From the NCBI RefSeq assembly GCF_002632725.1, contig NZ_NJAI01000003.1:481411-545410 (forward strand): DNA of 64,000 nt, given 5' to 3'. The translations under genes and the position numbers were made by a program. Numbering within the stretch: position 1 is the stretch's first letter; every line of letters starts with the position of its first letter. Positions 55,501 through 64,000 of this stretch are shown here, piece by piece. This DNA comes from Xenorhabdus hominickii. GTDB taxonomy: Bacteria > Pseudomonadota > Gammaproteobacteria > Enterobacterales > Enterobacteriaceae. Below the pieces are notes generated by a model. It was not told where the DNA came from and made no database searches. It saw nothing but the letters and a program-made list of their open reading frames with translations.

Positions 55501-58500
55501 GGCACTGCCCGCACCGGTATGGGGAAGTCGTGATGGTTATGTAGCACCGCGTAATGCATTGGAAACTCAGCTTTGTGTCGTCTGGCAAGACGTTTTGGGA
55601 CTGGAGCGGGTGGGTGTCGAAGATAATTTCTTCCGCATTGGTGGCAACTCTTTGACTGCCATTAAGATGATAGCAGCTATCCGCCGTACCTTATCTGTGG
55701 ATGTCTCATTAGCACAGATATTTGAATTGAAAACCGTTGCCGGACTGTCTGCTCAGATGGGGCAACTGGCCTGTACGGTGCTTCCTCATGTTGAACTGGC
55801 GCGTTATCCCTTGTCATTTGCGCAGGAGCGAATGCTGTTTATTGAACAGTTTGAACAGGGAAGTCATGCCTATCATGTCCCTTATCTGGTGCAACTTAAT
55901 GATGATGCCAGCTTATCCCTGCTGGAAACGGCAATTCATCAGGTCGTCGAGCGCCATCCGGTGATGAAGATGGTATACCGCAGTGACCATGAAGGCCATT
56001 ACCAACAAGTCATTGAGGACAAAAAGGTTCTTAACACACAGTCTTGTGCCGATGTTAATACGCTTCTACAGATGGTAAGTGCTGAGATGATCACACCATT
56101 TGAGTTGATGACAGAGCCGGGGCTGCGGCTGCGTCATTATCATGTGGCTGAACAGCATTATCTGCTGATTATGTGGCATCACATTGCCATTGATGGCTGG
56201 TCGATTGATATTTTCATGGAAGAATTGGCGGAAATTTACCAAGCCCTGCAAGAAGGTCGCACCAGCCAACTGCCGGCACTGGATATTACCTATGGCGATT
56301 ATGCCAAATGGCAGCGTGATTATTTGCAGGGAGAGGTGCGTGAGCATCAGTTGACTCACTGGCAACAGGCACTGGCTGGGTATGAGCCGTTATCCCTGTC
56401 AACGGATCGAAGCCGTCCAATGCAACCGGACTATCAGGGACGGGATTTCCATTTCATGCTTGGCAATTCGCTTTCAGAGCAGATGAGGACGCTGGCAAAA
56501 ACGCAGGAAACGACCCTGTATACCGTGCTGCTCAGCGCATTTTATGTCACGCTGGCAAAACTGTCCGGACAGAATGATATCGTACTGGGTACCCCTACTG
56601 ACAACCGACACCATGCCCAAACGCAGCCGTTGATTGGGATGTTTGTCAACTCGTTGGTGTTGCGGGCACAATTTGAACAAACTGACAGTGTGGAAAAACT
56701 GATCAGCCAGATCCACACAGTCATTGCCCAAGCCAAAGCACATCAGGACATGCCATTTGAGCAATTGGTTGATGCACTGGCAATTGAGCGAGATCCCTCC
56801 CGCCACCCTATTTTTCAGGTGATGTTTGGCGTGCAGGATTTTGGCGAGAACTGGCAAACCGAAGCCGGTTTACCATTCAGCCCAGTGAAAATGGATGAAA
56901 TTTCTTACAGCCCTGCCAAATTTGACCTGAGCCTGTTTATGTCAGAAAGGCAGGAAAATATTACCGGTAGCATCAATTATGCGGTAAGCCTGTTTGATGA
57001 AGTCACAATAGCGCGGATGGCTGATATTTATCAGCGGGTATTGACGGCGTTCGTGGCGAATCAGCAACAATCGCTGGCGGGCATTGATGTGTTGTCTGTG
57101 CAAGAGCGCGACACCTTGCTGTTCCGCTGGAATCAGACTGACGTACCGCATCCACAGGATCGGACATTACACCAACAGTTCGAAGCTCAGGCTGTCTCCA
57201 CGCCGGATAATGTGGCACTGGAGTTTGAGGGCGAAACGCTAACCTACCGGCAGTTAAACGAACGGGCAAACCAACTGGCCGTCGTGATCCGGGAATGTTA
57301 TCAGCAACAGCGCGATCAGCCGATGCCCGCGGATACGCCAGTGGCGTTGTATCTGGATCGCAGCCTGGAAATGATCATCAGTATCTTGGCTGTGCTGAAA
57401 GCGGGCGGTGCTTACGTACCGATGTCACCGGAATACCCACCGGAGCGCGTCCGGTTTATTCTTGCAGACACAGAAGCGTCGTGTGTTGTGACTCAAAAGC
57501 ATCATTTAGCGGCTTTGAACGACAATACACAGGTTCTGTCGGTTCAGCCTTCATTGATTGCCGCCGATGATCCTGCCATAGCCCTTGGTCGCCCGGTAGA
57601 TAATCTGGTGCCGGTAAACGGTGCTACCGATCTGGCCTACATCATCTATACCTCAGGCACGACTGGTCAGCCCAAAGGGGTTGCGCTGACGCACAAAAGC
57701 GTCATGAATCGCCTGTGCTGGATGCAGTCCCAATATCCTTTGAGTTCGGCGGATAAAGTGCTGCAAAAAACCCCTTATACATTTGATGTTTCGGTGGGGG
57801 AACTGCTGGCGAACTGGGTCGGGGCGTGTATCGTGATTGCCCCACCTGACACCCATAAACAGCCGGAAGCCCTGCATACACTGATGCAGAAAACGGGCGT
57901 GACAGTGGTTCACTTTATCCCGTCAATGTTGGGGGCTTTCTGTCAAACGCTACAGGCTTTAACTCAGCAATTAGCGAGCACTGTCCGCTATGTATTATGC
58001 AGCGGGGAAGCGCTAACGGCATCGCAGGTCAGTGCATTTAAGTCGATTAATCAGAATTCCAGTGCCTTAATTAATCTTTATGGGCCAACGGAAACGGCAA
58101 TTGAAGTCTCGTACTTTGATACCGCCGGCGAGTTTACTGGCAATGTACCTATTGGCCAGCCAATCGATAACATCCGCCTGTATGTTCTTGATCGTTATGG
58201 CAACCTGTCCCCGAACGGGGCACCGGGGGAACTGTATATCGGTGGCATTGGGCTGGCGCGTGGATATTGGAACCAGCCAGAGCAGACGGCGAAATATTTT
58301 GTGGCAAACCTATTTGTCACCGAAGACGATAAAGTCCGTGGCTATACCCGCCTGTATAAAACCGGCGATTTGGTGCGCTGGCGGCCGGACGGCAATCTGG
58401 AATATCTGGGACGCAATGATTTTCAGGTCAAAATCCGCGGTTACCGTATTGAGCTGGGGGAAATAGAAAGTGTGCTGACCTTACATCCTCAGGTCAAACA

Positions 58501-61500
58501 GGCAGTAGTTATTGACCGTGAACATGAAGGCCATAAAGCACTGGTGGCGTATCTGGTCACCGACGGGGCGTTGTCGGATGAAACATTGATAGCGCATCTG
58601 TCTGCTCATCTGCCGGACTATATGGTGCCGGCCAGCTTTACCCGCATCAATTCCATTCCGCTGACCCTGAACGGCAAGCTCGATCGCCGGGCACTCCCCG
58701 TACCGACATGGATAAACCGGGACAGTTATGTGGCACCGCGCAATGCACTGGAAGAACAGCTTTGTGTGGTTTGGCAGGAGGTTTTGGGATTAGAGCGGAT
58801 TGGTATCGAAGATAACTTCTTCCGTATCGGTGGTAACTCCCTGATGGCTATCAAGCTGACAGCCGCGATTCGCCATGCTCTGGCAGTAGATGTATCACTC
58901 GTACAGATGTTTGAACTGAAAACAATTGCCGGGCTGGCAGCTCAAATGGGACAACAGGCTTGTATGGTGATCCCTCATGTTGAGCTGGAGCGCTACCCTT
59001 TGTCATTTGTTCAGGAGCGGATGCTGTTTATTGAACAGCTTGAGCGGGGTAGTTATACCTATCATGTTCCTTATCTGGTGAAACTTGAGGTGGGCACTAA
59101 CCTATCTTTGCTGGAAACTGCGATTAATCAAATGGCTGAACGGCATTCCGTCATGAAGATGGTGTACCGCAATGACGATGGAGATCATGCCTATCAGCAG
59201 GAATTGGAAGGCAGCTTGACCTTCCGTTCACGCGCTTGTGCCGATTTTGATGCACTCCAACAAATGGTACGGGCTGAAGTGGCAACGCCGTTCGACCTGA
59301 CAACCGAGCCAGCGCTGCGTTTGTGTCACTATTATTTAACTGAACATCATTACTTATTGATGATGTGGCACCACATTGCCATTGATGGCTGGTCGATTGA
59401 TATCTTCATGGATGAGCTGTCGGAGATTTACCACGCCTTGCGAGAAGGACGCACCAGTCAACTGCCGGAGCTGGATATCACCTATGGCGATTATGCGAAA
59501 TGGCAGCGTGATTATTTACAGGGGAAAGTGCGTGAACGTCAATTGACTTACTGGCAACGGACGTTGGCCGGATATGAAGCGTTATCCCTGCCAACGGATC
59601 GGGAACGGCCGACACAGGTAGATTATCAGGGGCGTAATTTCTATTTCACATTGAAGAGAACGCTGTCAGATCAATTGAGAGCATTAGCAAAAACACAGGA
59701 AACCACCCTGTATACCGTCCTGCTCAGTGCGTTTTATGTCACGCTGGCAAAACTGACCGGACAGAATGATATCGTACTGGGCACCCCCACCGATAGCCGA
59801 CATCATGCCCAGACTCAGCCGCTGATCGGGATGTTTGTCAACTCATTGGTCTTGCGGGCTAAGCTTGAGCAGACCGGCAATGTAGAAACGCTGATCAGGC
59901 AGATCCACACGGTGATTACTCAGGCTAAGGTGCATCAGGATATGCCGTTTGAGCAATTGGTTGATGCATTGGCGATTGAGCGTGATATCGCCCGTCATCC
60001 TATTTTTCAGATCATGTTTGGGTTACAGAATTTGGGTGAAAATCTGCCAAACCGATCTGGCCTGCCGTTTAGTGCGGTAAAACTGGATGAACCATTATTC
60101 AGCTCCGCCAAGTTTGATCTGAGCCTGTTTATGTCAGAGGAACAAGCCAGTATTACCGGCGGCATCAATTACGCGGTGAGTCTGTTTGATGAAGCCACAA
60201 TAGTGCGGATGGCTGATATCTATCAGCGGGTACTGACGGCTTTTGTGGCGGATGAACAACAAGCACTGGCGGAGCTTGACGTATTGTCCGCGCAGGAGCG
60301 CCATACACTACTGCATAGTTGGAACCAGACTGACGTGCCGTATCCACAGGACAGAACATTGCAGCAGCAGTTCGAAGCCCGTGTGGCCGCCACTCCGGAT
60401 AACATCGCGCTGATATTTGAAGGCACCACGCTGAGCTACCGGCAGTTAAACGAACGGGCAAATCAGTTGGCTAGTGTGATCCGCGAACATTACCAGCAGC
60501 AGCGCCATCAACCGATGCCGGCAGATACACTCGTGGCGCTGTATTTGGATCGCAGTCTGGAGATGGTGATCAGCATATTGGCGGTGCTGAAAGCGGGCGG
60601 AGCTTATGTGCCCATTTCGCCAGACTATCCGTCGGAGCGCGTCCGGTTTATTCTGGCCGATACGGAAGCCTCATGTGTCGTCAGTCAGCAACGGCATTTG
60701 AGCACATTGGCTAAATACACTCAGGCGTTGACGGTGCAGCCGGCCCTGATTGCCGCCGATGATCCTGTCGTGACGGCCAACTGTCCAGTGGACAATCTGG
60801 TGCCGGTAAACTGTGCTGCGGATCTGGCCTATATCATCTACACGTCAGGTACGACCGGCCAGCCGAAAGGGGTGATGATCGAGCACGCGGGGGTAGTGAA
60901 TCTCGCCCAGTTTATCGTCCGAACGCATTTACTGGATGAATCGGTCAAAGCCCTGTTCTTTTCCAATTACGTGTTTGATGCTTCCGTATTTGAGTTGTTC
61001 CCTGCACTGATAGCCGGCTCAACCTTGTATATTGCGTCAGCCGCCCTGACGACGGACAGCGAACAACTGCTGGCGTTTATCAATGAAAATCAGATCACCA
61101 AGGCATTTATCCCTACCGCCCTGATGAACCATTTTGCCACTGAGTTATCCGACTCCACCCTGCGGGTTATCCATACCGGCGGTGAGGCGCTGAATACGTT
61201 GGCTATCCGGTCGGATATCACGGTGTTTAACCAATACGGGCCGACTGAAATTACCGTTTGCGCCAGCCAGAACCGGTTGCAGGACGGGGATCGGGCGATT
61301 GGTCAGGGGATTGATAATACCCGGCTGTATGTGCTGGATGCCGCGGGTCAGTTGTCTCCTCTCGGGGCGCCGGGGGAACTGTATATCGGTGGTGCAGGGT
61401 TGGCACGTGGGTATTTAAACCAGCCAGAACTGACCGCCGCACGGTTTGTCACTAACCCGTTTGCTACCGAAGAGGATAACGCGCGGGGCTATACCCGCCT

Positions 61501-64000
61501 GTATAAAACCGGCGATTTGGTGCGCTGGCGGCCGGACGGCAAACTGGATTATCTGGGGCGCAATGATTTTCAGGTCAAAATCCGCGGTTACCGTATTGAA
61601 TTAGGGGAAGTGGAAAACTCACTGGCGACCCATCCGCAGGTGAAACAAGCGGTGGTGATTGACCATGAGTATAAGGGCAATAAAGTGTTGGTGGCGTATC
61701 TGGTCACCGACGGGGCAGTATCAGACGATGCATTATTGGATAGTACCTTAATTGCACATCTGTCTGCTCGTTTGCCGGATTACATGGTACCGGCCAGCTT
61801 TACCCGCATCGATTCTCTCCCGCTGACCCTGAACGGCAAGCTCGATCGTCGGGCCCTGCCGGCACCGGCATGGGTAAGCCGTGATGGTTATGTAGCACCG
61901 CGCAATGCACTGGAAGAGCAGCTTTGTGTCGTCTGGCAAGAGGTTTTGGGATTAAAGCGAATTGGTATCGAAGATAATTTCTTCCGTATTGGTGGTAACT
62001 CCCTGATGGCTATCAAGCTGACAGCGGCCATCCGTCGGGAGCTGGCAGTGGAAGTGCCATTGGCACAGGTATTTGAACTGAAAACCGTCGCCGGGCTGGC
62101 GGCTCAAATGGGGCAGCAGGCTTGTACGGTGATTCCTCACGTAGCACTGGAAAGTTACCCTCTGTCGTTAGCTCAGGAGCGGATGCTGTTTATCGAACAG
62201 TTTGAGCAGGGCAGCTATGTCTATCATGTTCCTTATCTGGTGAAACTTGAGGCGGATACCAACCTATCCTTGCTGGAAACTGCAATTAATCAAGTGGTTG
62301 GACGGCATTCCGTCATGAAGATGGTGTACCGCAATGACGATGGCGAACACGCCTACCAACAGGAGTTTGAGGGCAGCTTAGCTTTCCGTTCACAGCCTTG
62401 TGCGGATTTTGACATTCTTCAGCAAATGGTACGGGCTGAAGTGGCAACGCCATTCGATCTGGCGGCAGAGCCAAGCTTGCGTCTGTACCATTATCAAGTG
62501 GCTGAACAACATCAATTGCCTGAACAGCATTATGTATTAATGATGTGGCACCACATTGCCCTTGATGGCTGGTCGATTGATATTTTCATGGATGAATTGG
62601 CAGAAATTTACCACGCCCTGCGCGAAGGCCGTGTCAGCCAACTACCGGCGCTGGATATCACCTATGGCGATTATGCTAAATGGCAGCGTGATTATTTGCA
62701 GGGGGACGTGCGTGAACGCCAGCTAGCTTACTGGCAGCAAGCGCTGGACGGGTATGAAGCATTATCCCTGCCAACGGATCGGGAACGGCCGGCACAAGTG
62801 GATTATCAGGGACGGGATTTCAATTTTGAGCTGAAAAATACACTCTCTGATCAGTTGAAGGCGCTGGCAAAAACACAGGAAACGACCCTGTATACCGTCC
62901 TGCTCAGTGCGTTTTATGTCATGCTGGCAAAACTGTCCGGACAGAATGATATCGTACTGGGTACACCGACCGACAACCGACACCATGCCCAGACTCAGCC
63001 ACTGATTGGCATGTTTGTTAACTCACTGGTCTTGCGGGCGCAGCTTGAGCAGACAGGCAGTGTAGAAAAACTGATTAAGCAGACCCACGAGATAATCGCG
63101 AAGGGCAAAGCACATCAGGATATGCCGTTTGAGCAATTGGTTGATGCGTTGGCGATTGAGCGTGATGTTTCTCGTCATCCTATTTTTCAGATCATGTTTG
63201 GGTTACAAAGTTTTGGCGATGTTCGACAAAACGGGGCTGGCCTGCCGTTTAATCCGGTGAAACTGGATGAACCATTACACAGTGCCGCCAAGTTTGATCT
63301 GAGCCTGTTTATGTCAGAAGGAAAAGCCAGTATTACCGGCGGCATCAATTACGCGGTGAGTCTGTTTGATGAAGCCACAATAGTGCGGATGGCTGATATC
63401 TATCAGCGGGTATTAATGGCATTTGTGGCGGATCAACAGCAATCTCTGGCGGAAATTGACGTGTTGTCCGCGCAGGAGCGCCATACACTACTGCATAGCT
63501 GGAACCAGACCGACGTACCGTATCCGCAGGACAGGACATTGCCGCAGCAGTTTGAAGCCCGTGCCGCTGCTACGCCGGATAATATCGCACTGGTGTTTGA
63601 AGGCACCACGCTGACCTACCGGCAGTTAAACGAACGGGCAAACCAACTGGCGGGCGTGATCCGCGCCCGTTACCAACAGCAGGGCCATCAGCCGATACCG
63701 GCAGATACGCCCGTGGCGCTGTATCTGGATCGCAGTCTGGAGATGGTGATCAGCATGCTGGCGGTGCTGAAAGCGGGCGGGGCTTATGTGCCCATCTCGC
63801 CAGACTACCCGTCGGAGCGCGTCCGGTTTATTCTGACCGATACCGGGACTTCATGTGTTGTCAGTCAGCAACGGCATTTGAGTACATTGGCTAAATACAC
63901 TCAGGCGTTGACGGTGCAGCCGGCCCTGATTGCCGCGGAGGATCCCGCGGTGACTGCCGGCCAGCCGGTGGATAACCCTGAGCAGCTCAGTCAGGCCACC
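52541..64000 (+). CDS. Non-ribosomal peptide synthetase, C-A-T-C-A-T-C-A-T-C-A..., 3' end outside window
   Basis: Open for 3,820 codons from the ATG at 52541 (in-frame TAA just upstream) to the window edge. C1 (FHHIMIDG, about residue 143); A1 ([10 protein letters not shown], about 621; code D-F-W-N-I-G-M-V-H, the textbook threonine code); T1 (GGNS, Ser1037); C2 (HHIAIDGWS, about 1212); A2 (about 1702; D-V-G-H-L-S-L-I-E, serine-like but altered); T2 (Ser2100); C3 (about 2277); A3 (about 2767; D-A-F-F-H-G-Q-V-C, unassigned); T3 (Ser3154); C4 (HHIALDGWS, about 3337); A4 truncated before its TSGTTG motif. No E domains seen. C1 is markedly more AT-rich than what follows from about 53870. Start lacks a Shine-Dalgarno sequence. 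Product unknown. Confidence 0.93.
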   Translation, partial: MRTSESSLSSDLYDLHPAQEDVFYEQALYENNPLHNLGWYTQVEEVDIAILQQAWNLLHQHIDMLRLRISVNSNNEAIQYIQEQSLPESIIFHDVVMQVEPEEKAKFWMKQQIDHPIDFLKEIPYQLFLIHVTAKKYYFFTKFHHIMIDGVGLYRLHEYLHQLYACIKDGTSIDWLSEIPQYLETITKAREYLKSHHYEKDKNYWCDFLRKNEIHQLTPYYKNTGSNTCLLTFPMSVKNDLRIFCKEKKVNLLSTFSSLVMIVMSELTGNQELIFNTITHGRKSKTEKYVIGMHSNMYPINCHISNTLSVIEQINLMESALKDGYRHCKFPHSHLIRIANNDETPLPNILVFYERFTDSDSEITQNQHYHIDGKFYIYPIVFRLKDYGYDQELKITIDYLQAYFSDQDIRQILERLNNLFTALINNAELLVSELPILLEQERHTLLKTWNRPDASYPQNITLKQQFETQAAATPDNIALMFEGETLTYRQLNERANQLALVIRERYQQQCNDVMPADTLVALYLDRSLEMVISILAVLKAGGAYVPISPEYPPERIRFIVHDTQSQCVVTQQHYLMALAECTQEWGRLPALIAADDLSVTEGRPVDNLVSINRGADLAYVIYTSGTTGQPKGVLQTHYNVVRLLATTQGDYQFDQNDTWVLYHAYTFDFSVWELWGALIYGGRLIIPTVECTKDFARFSHLCSHEKVTVLNQTPGAFYAFIDASLNSDAKYPSLRYVIFGGDKLNPVQLVPWWDKYGDQSPALINMYGITETTVHVTYKKLLKNKKLLKNDATTASNIGRPLNDMHAYVLNKSGRLVPIGAPGELYIGGAGLARGYLNRPELTAERFVENPFATEEDKACGYTRLYKTGDLVRWQPDGNLEYLGRNDFQVKIRGYRIELGEIESALAAHPQVKQAVVIDHQHEGHKVLVAYLVTDSTLPDNTLSNKTLSDEALIEHLSDRLPDYMVPASFTRIESIPLTLNGKVDRRALPAPVWGSRDGYVAPRNALETQLCVVWQDVLGLERVGVEDNFFRIGGNSLTAIKMIAAIRRTLSVDVSLAQIFELKTVAGLSAQMGQLACTVLPHVELARYPLSFAQERMLFIEQFEQGSHAYHVPYLVQLNDDASLSLLETAIHQVVERHPVMKMVYRSDHEGHYQQVIEDKKVLNTQSCADVNTLLQMVSAEMITPFELMTEPGLRLRHYHVAEQHYLLIMWHHIAIDGWSIDIFMEELAEIYQALQEGRTSQLPALDITYGDYAKWQRDYLQGEVREHQLTHWQQALAGYEPLSLSTDRSRPMQPDYQGRDFHFMLGNSLSEQMRTLAKTQETTLYTVLLSAFYVTLAKLSGQNDIVLGTPTDNRHHAQTQPLIGMFVNSLVLRAQFEQTDSVEKLISQIHTVIAQAKAHQDMPFEQLVDALAIERDPSRHPIFQVMFGVQDFGENWQTEAGLPFSPVKMDEISYSPAKFDLSLFMSERQENITGSINYAVSLFDEVTIARMADIYQRVLTAFVANQQQSLAGIDVLSVQERDTLLFRWNQTDVPHPQDRTLHQQFEAQAVSTPDNVALEFEGETLTYRQLNERANQLAVVIRECYQQQRDQPMPADTPVALYLDRSLEMIISILAVLKAGGAYVPMSPEYPPERVRFILADTEASCVVTQKHHLAALNDNTQVLSVQPSLIAADDPAIALGRPVDNLVPVNGATDLAYIIYTSGTTGQPKGVALTHKSVMNRLCWMQSQYPLSSADKVLQKTPYTFDVSVGELLANWVGACIVIAPPDTHKQPEALHTLMQKTGVTVVHFIPSMLGAFCQTLQALTQQLASTVRYVLCSGEALTASQVSAFKSINQNSSALINLYGPTETAIEVSYFDTAGEFTGNVPIGQPIDNIRLYVLDRYGNLSPNGAPGELYIGGIGLARGYWNQPEQTAKYFVANLFVTEDDKVRGYTRLYKTGDLVRWRPDGNLEYLGRNDFQVKIRGYRIELGEIESVLTLHPQVKQAVVIDREHEGHKALVAYLVTDGALSDETLIAHLSAHLPDYMVPASFTRINSIPLTLNGKLDRRALPVPTWINRDSYVAPRNALEEQLCVVWQEVLGLERIGIEDNFFRIGGNSLMAIKLTAAIRHALAVDVSLVQMFELKTIAGLAAQMGQQACMVIPHVELERYPLSFVQERMLFIEQLERGSYTYHVPYLVKLEVGTNLSLLETAINQMAERHSVMKMVYRNDDGDHAYQQELEGSLTFRSRACADFDALQQMVRAEVATPFDLTTEPALRLCHYYLTEHHYLLMMWHHIAIDGWSIDIFMDELSEIYHALREGRTSQLPELDITYGDYAKWQRDYLQGKVRERQLTYWQRTLAGYEALSLPTDRERPTQVDYQGRNFYFTLKRTLSDQLRALAKTQETTLYTVLLSAFYVTLAKLTGQNDIVLGTPTDSRHHAQTQPLIGMFVNSLVLRAKLEQTGNVETLIRQIHTVITQAKVHQDMPFEQLVDALAIERDIARHPIFQIMFGLQNLGENLPNRSGLPFSAVKLDEPLFSSAKFDLSLFMSEEQASITGGINYAVSLFDEATIVRMADIYQRVLTAFVADEQQALAELDVLSAQERHTLLHSWNQTDVPYPQDRTLQQQFEARVAATPDNIALIFEGTTLSYRQLNERANQLASVIREHYQQQRHQPMPADTLVALYLDRSLEMVISILAVLKAGGAYVPISPDYPSERVRFILADTEASCVVSQQRHLSTLAKYTQALTVQPALIAADDPVVTANCPVDNLVPVNCAADLAYIIYTSGTTGQPKGVMIEHAGVVNLAQFIVRTHLLDESVKALFFSNYVFDASVFELFPALIAGSTLYIASAALTTDSEQLLAFINENQITKAFIPTALMNHFATELSDSTLRVIHTGGEALNTLAIRSDITVFNQYGPTEITVCASQNRLQDGDRAIGQGIDNTRLYVLDAAGQLSPLGAPGELYIGGAGLARGYLNQPELTAARFVTNPFATEEDNARGYTRLYKTGDLVRWRPDGKLDYLGRNDFQVKIRGYRIELGEVENSLATHPQVKQAVVIDHEYKGNKVLVAYLVTDGAVSDDALLDSTLIAHLSARLPDYMVPASFTRIDSLPLTLNGKLDRRALPAPAWVSRDGYVAPRNALEEQLCVVWQEVLGLKRIGIEDNFFRIGGNSLMAIKLTAAIRRELAVEVPLAQVFELKTVAGLAAQMGQQACTVIPHVALESYPLSLAQERMLFIEQFEQGSYVYHVPYLVKLEADTNLSLLETAINQVVGRHSVMKMVYRNDDGEHAYQQEFEGSLAFRSQPCADFDILQQMVRAEVATPFDLAAEPSLRLYHYQVAEQHQLPEQHYVLMMWHHIALDGWSIDIFMDELAEIYHALREGRVSQLPALDITYGDYAKWQRDYLQGDVRERQLAYWQQALDGYEALSLPTDRERPAQVDYQGRDFNFELKNTLSDQLKALAKTQETTLYTVLLSAFYVMLAKLSGQNDIVLGTPTDNRHHAQTQPLIGMFVNSLVLRAQLEQTGSVEKLIKQTHEIIAKGKAHQDMPFEQLVDALAIERDVSRHPIFQIMFGLQSFGDVRQNGAGLPFNPVKLDEPLHSAAKFDLSLFMSEGKASITGGINYAVSLFDEATIVRMADIYQRVLMAFVADQQQSLAEIDVLSAQERHTLLHSWNQTDVPYPQDRTLPQQFEARAAATPDNIALVFEGTTLTYRQLNERANQLAGVIRARYQQQGHQPIPADTPVALYLDRSLEMVISMLAVLKAGGAYVPISPDYPSERVRFILTDTGTSCVVSQQRHLSTLAKYTQALTVQPALIAAEDPAVTAGQPVDNPEQLSQAT
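54875..54910 (+). repeat. 18-bp tandem duplication in A1 of the plus-strand NRPS
   Basis: AAAAAGTTACTAAAAAA[T/C] occurs twice in direct succession, encoding [13 protein letters not shown]. It lies between the NMYGITE core and the A6 region, in an otherwise GC-richer domain; in frame. Confidence 0.85.

Noticed and set aside
53758..63614. Open frames on either strand inside 52541-64000 in other phases
   Set aside because: The frame starting at 52541 encodes uninterrupted C-A-T domains to the window end, checked in phase at T1, T2 and T3; the others are shadows.
1..64000. CRISPR arrays, tRNA/rRNA genes, prophage genes, intact insertion sequences
   Set aside because: Looked for regularly spaced repeats, T-loop GTTCGAATC-type motifs and transposase or phage proteins; none found.

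Overview
The window reads as a chromosomal segment of an enterobacterium close to Xenorhabdus/Photorhabdus (Morganellaceae). This is inferred from gene content: an E. coli-like housekeeping backbone of moderate GC, interrupted by AT-rich accessory DNA carrying degraded genes, tandem inverse autotransporters and two very large non-ribosomal peptide synthetase (NRPS) genes. The species cannot be fixed from the sequence alone.

Backbone (1-28.7 kb). The tail of acnB and yacL are followed by mscS, argO, yggE, argP, rpiA, serA, ygfA, the 6S RNA gene ssrS, zapA, ygfB, pepP, ubiH, ubiI and the glycine-cleavage operon gcvT-gcvH-gcvP. After a short scar of gene remnants (17.7-18.9 kb: MocR-type regulator, BenE-type transporter, MFS transporter) come an HD-domain hydrolase, ygfZ, sdhE, ygfX, fldB, xerD, dsbC, recJ, prfB (with its programmed +1 frameshift) and lysS. 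Functions include mechanosensitive protection, arginine export and its regulator, serine and one-carbon metabolism, ubiquinone hydroxylation, Fe-S and flavin maturation, disulphide isomerisation, recombination and translation.

Accessory region (28.7-39.6 kb). This AT-rich stretch holds a frameshifted and truncated HTH-PfkB kinase, an AraC/GyrI-type regulator, a TetR regulator with two palindromic operators facing a frameshifted HPP-family membrane gene, an orphan immunity gene (GAD-like/DUF1851) preceded by what looks like a toxin tail, the Hsp70-like gene yegD, and a tandem duplication of an intimin/invasin-type inverse autotransporter whose copies share the barrel but differ at the tip.

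NRPS region (39.7-64 kb). Two giant NRPS genes diverge from a 1-kb AT-rich intergenic region. The minus-strand gene is complete (about 3,943 aa): C-A-T / dual C/E-A-T / C-A-T / dual C/E-T. Its last module has lost the adenylation domain, keeping only an A10-like NGK scrap, and there is no thioesterase. The first A domain carries a proline-type pocket code. The plus-strand gene is open to the window edge (at least 3,820 codons): C-A-T-C-A-T-C-A-T-C-A(partial). Its first A domain has the textbook threonine code. Its first C domain is clearly more AT-rich than the rest, and its modules repeat at 3,180-3,192 bp with long identical blocks.

Two genome-wide habits show up. One is a small inverted-repeat element present in three copies (66, 66 and 140 bp). 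The other is many short tandem duplications (9-18 bp), mostly in frame, inside both core and accessory genes. No tRNA, rRNA, CRISPR array or intact insertion sequence was seen.
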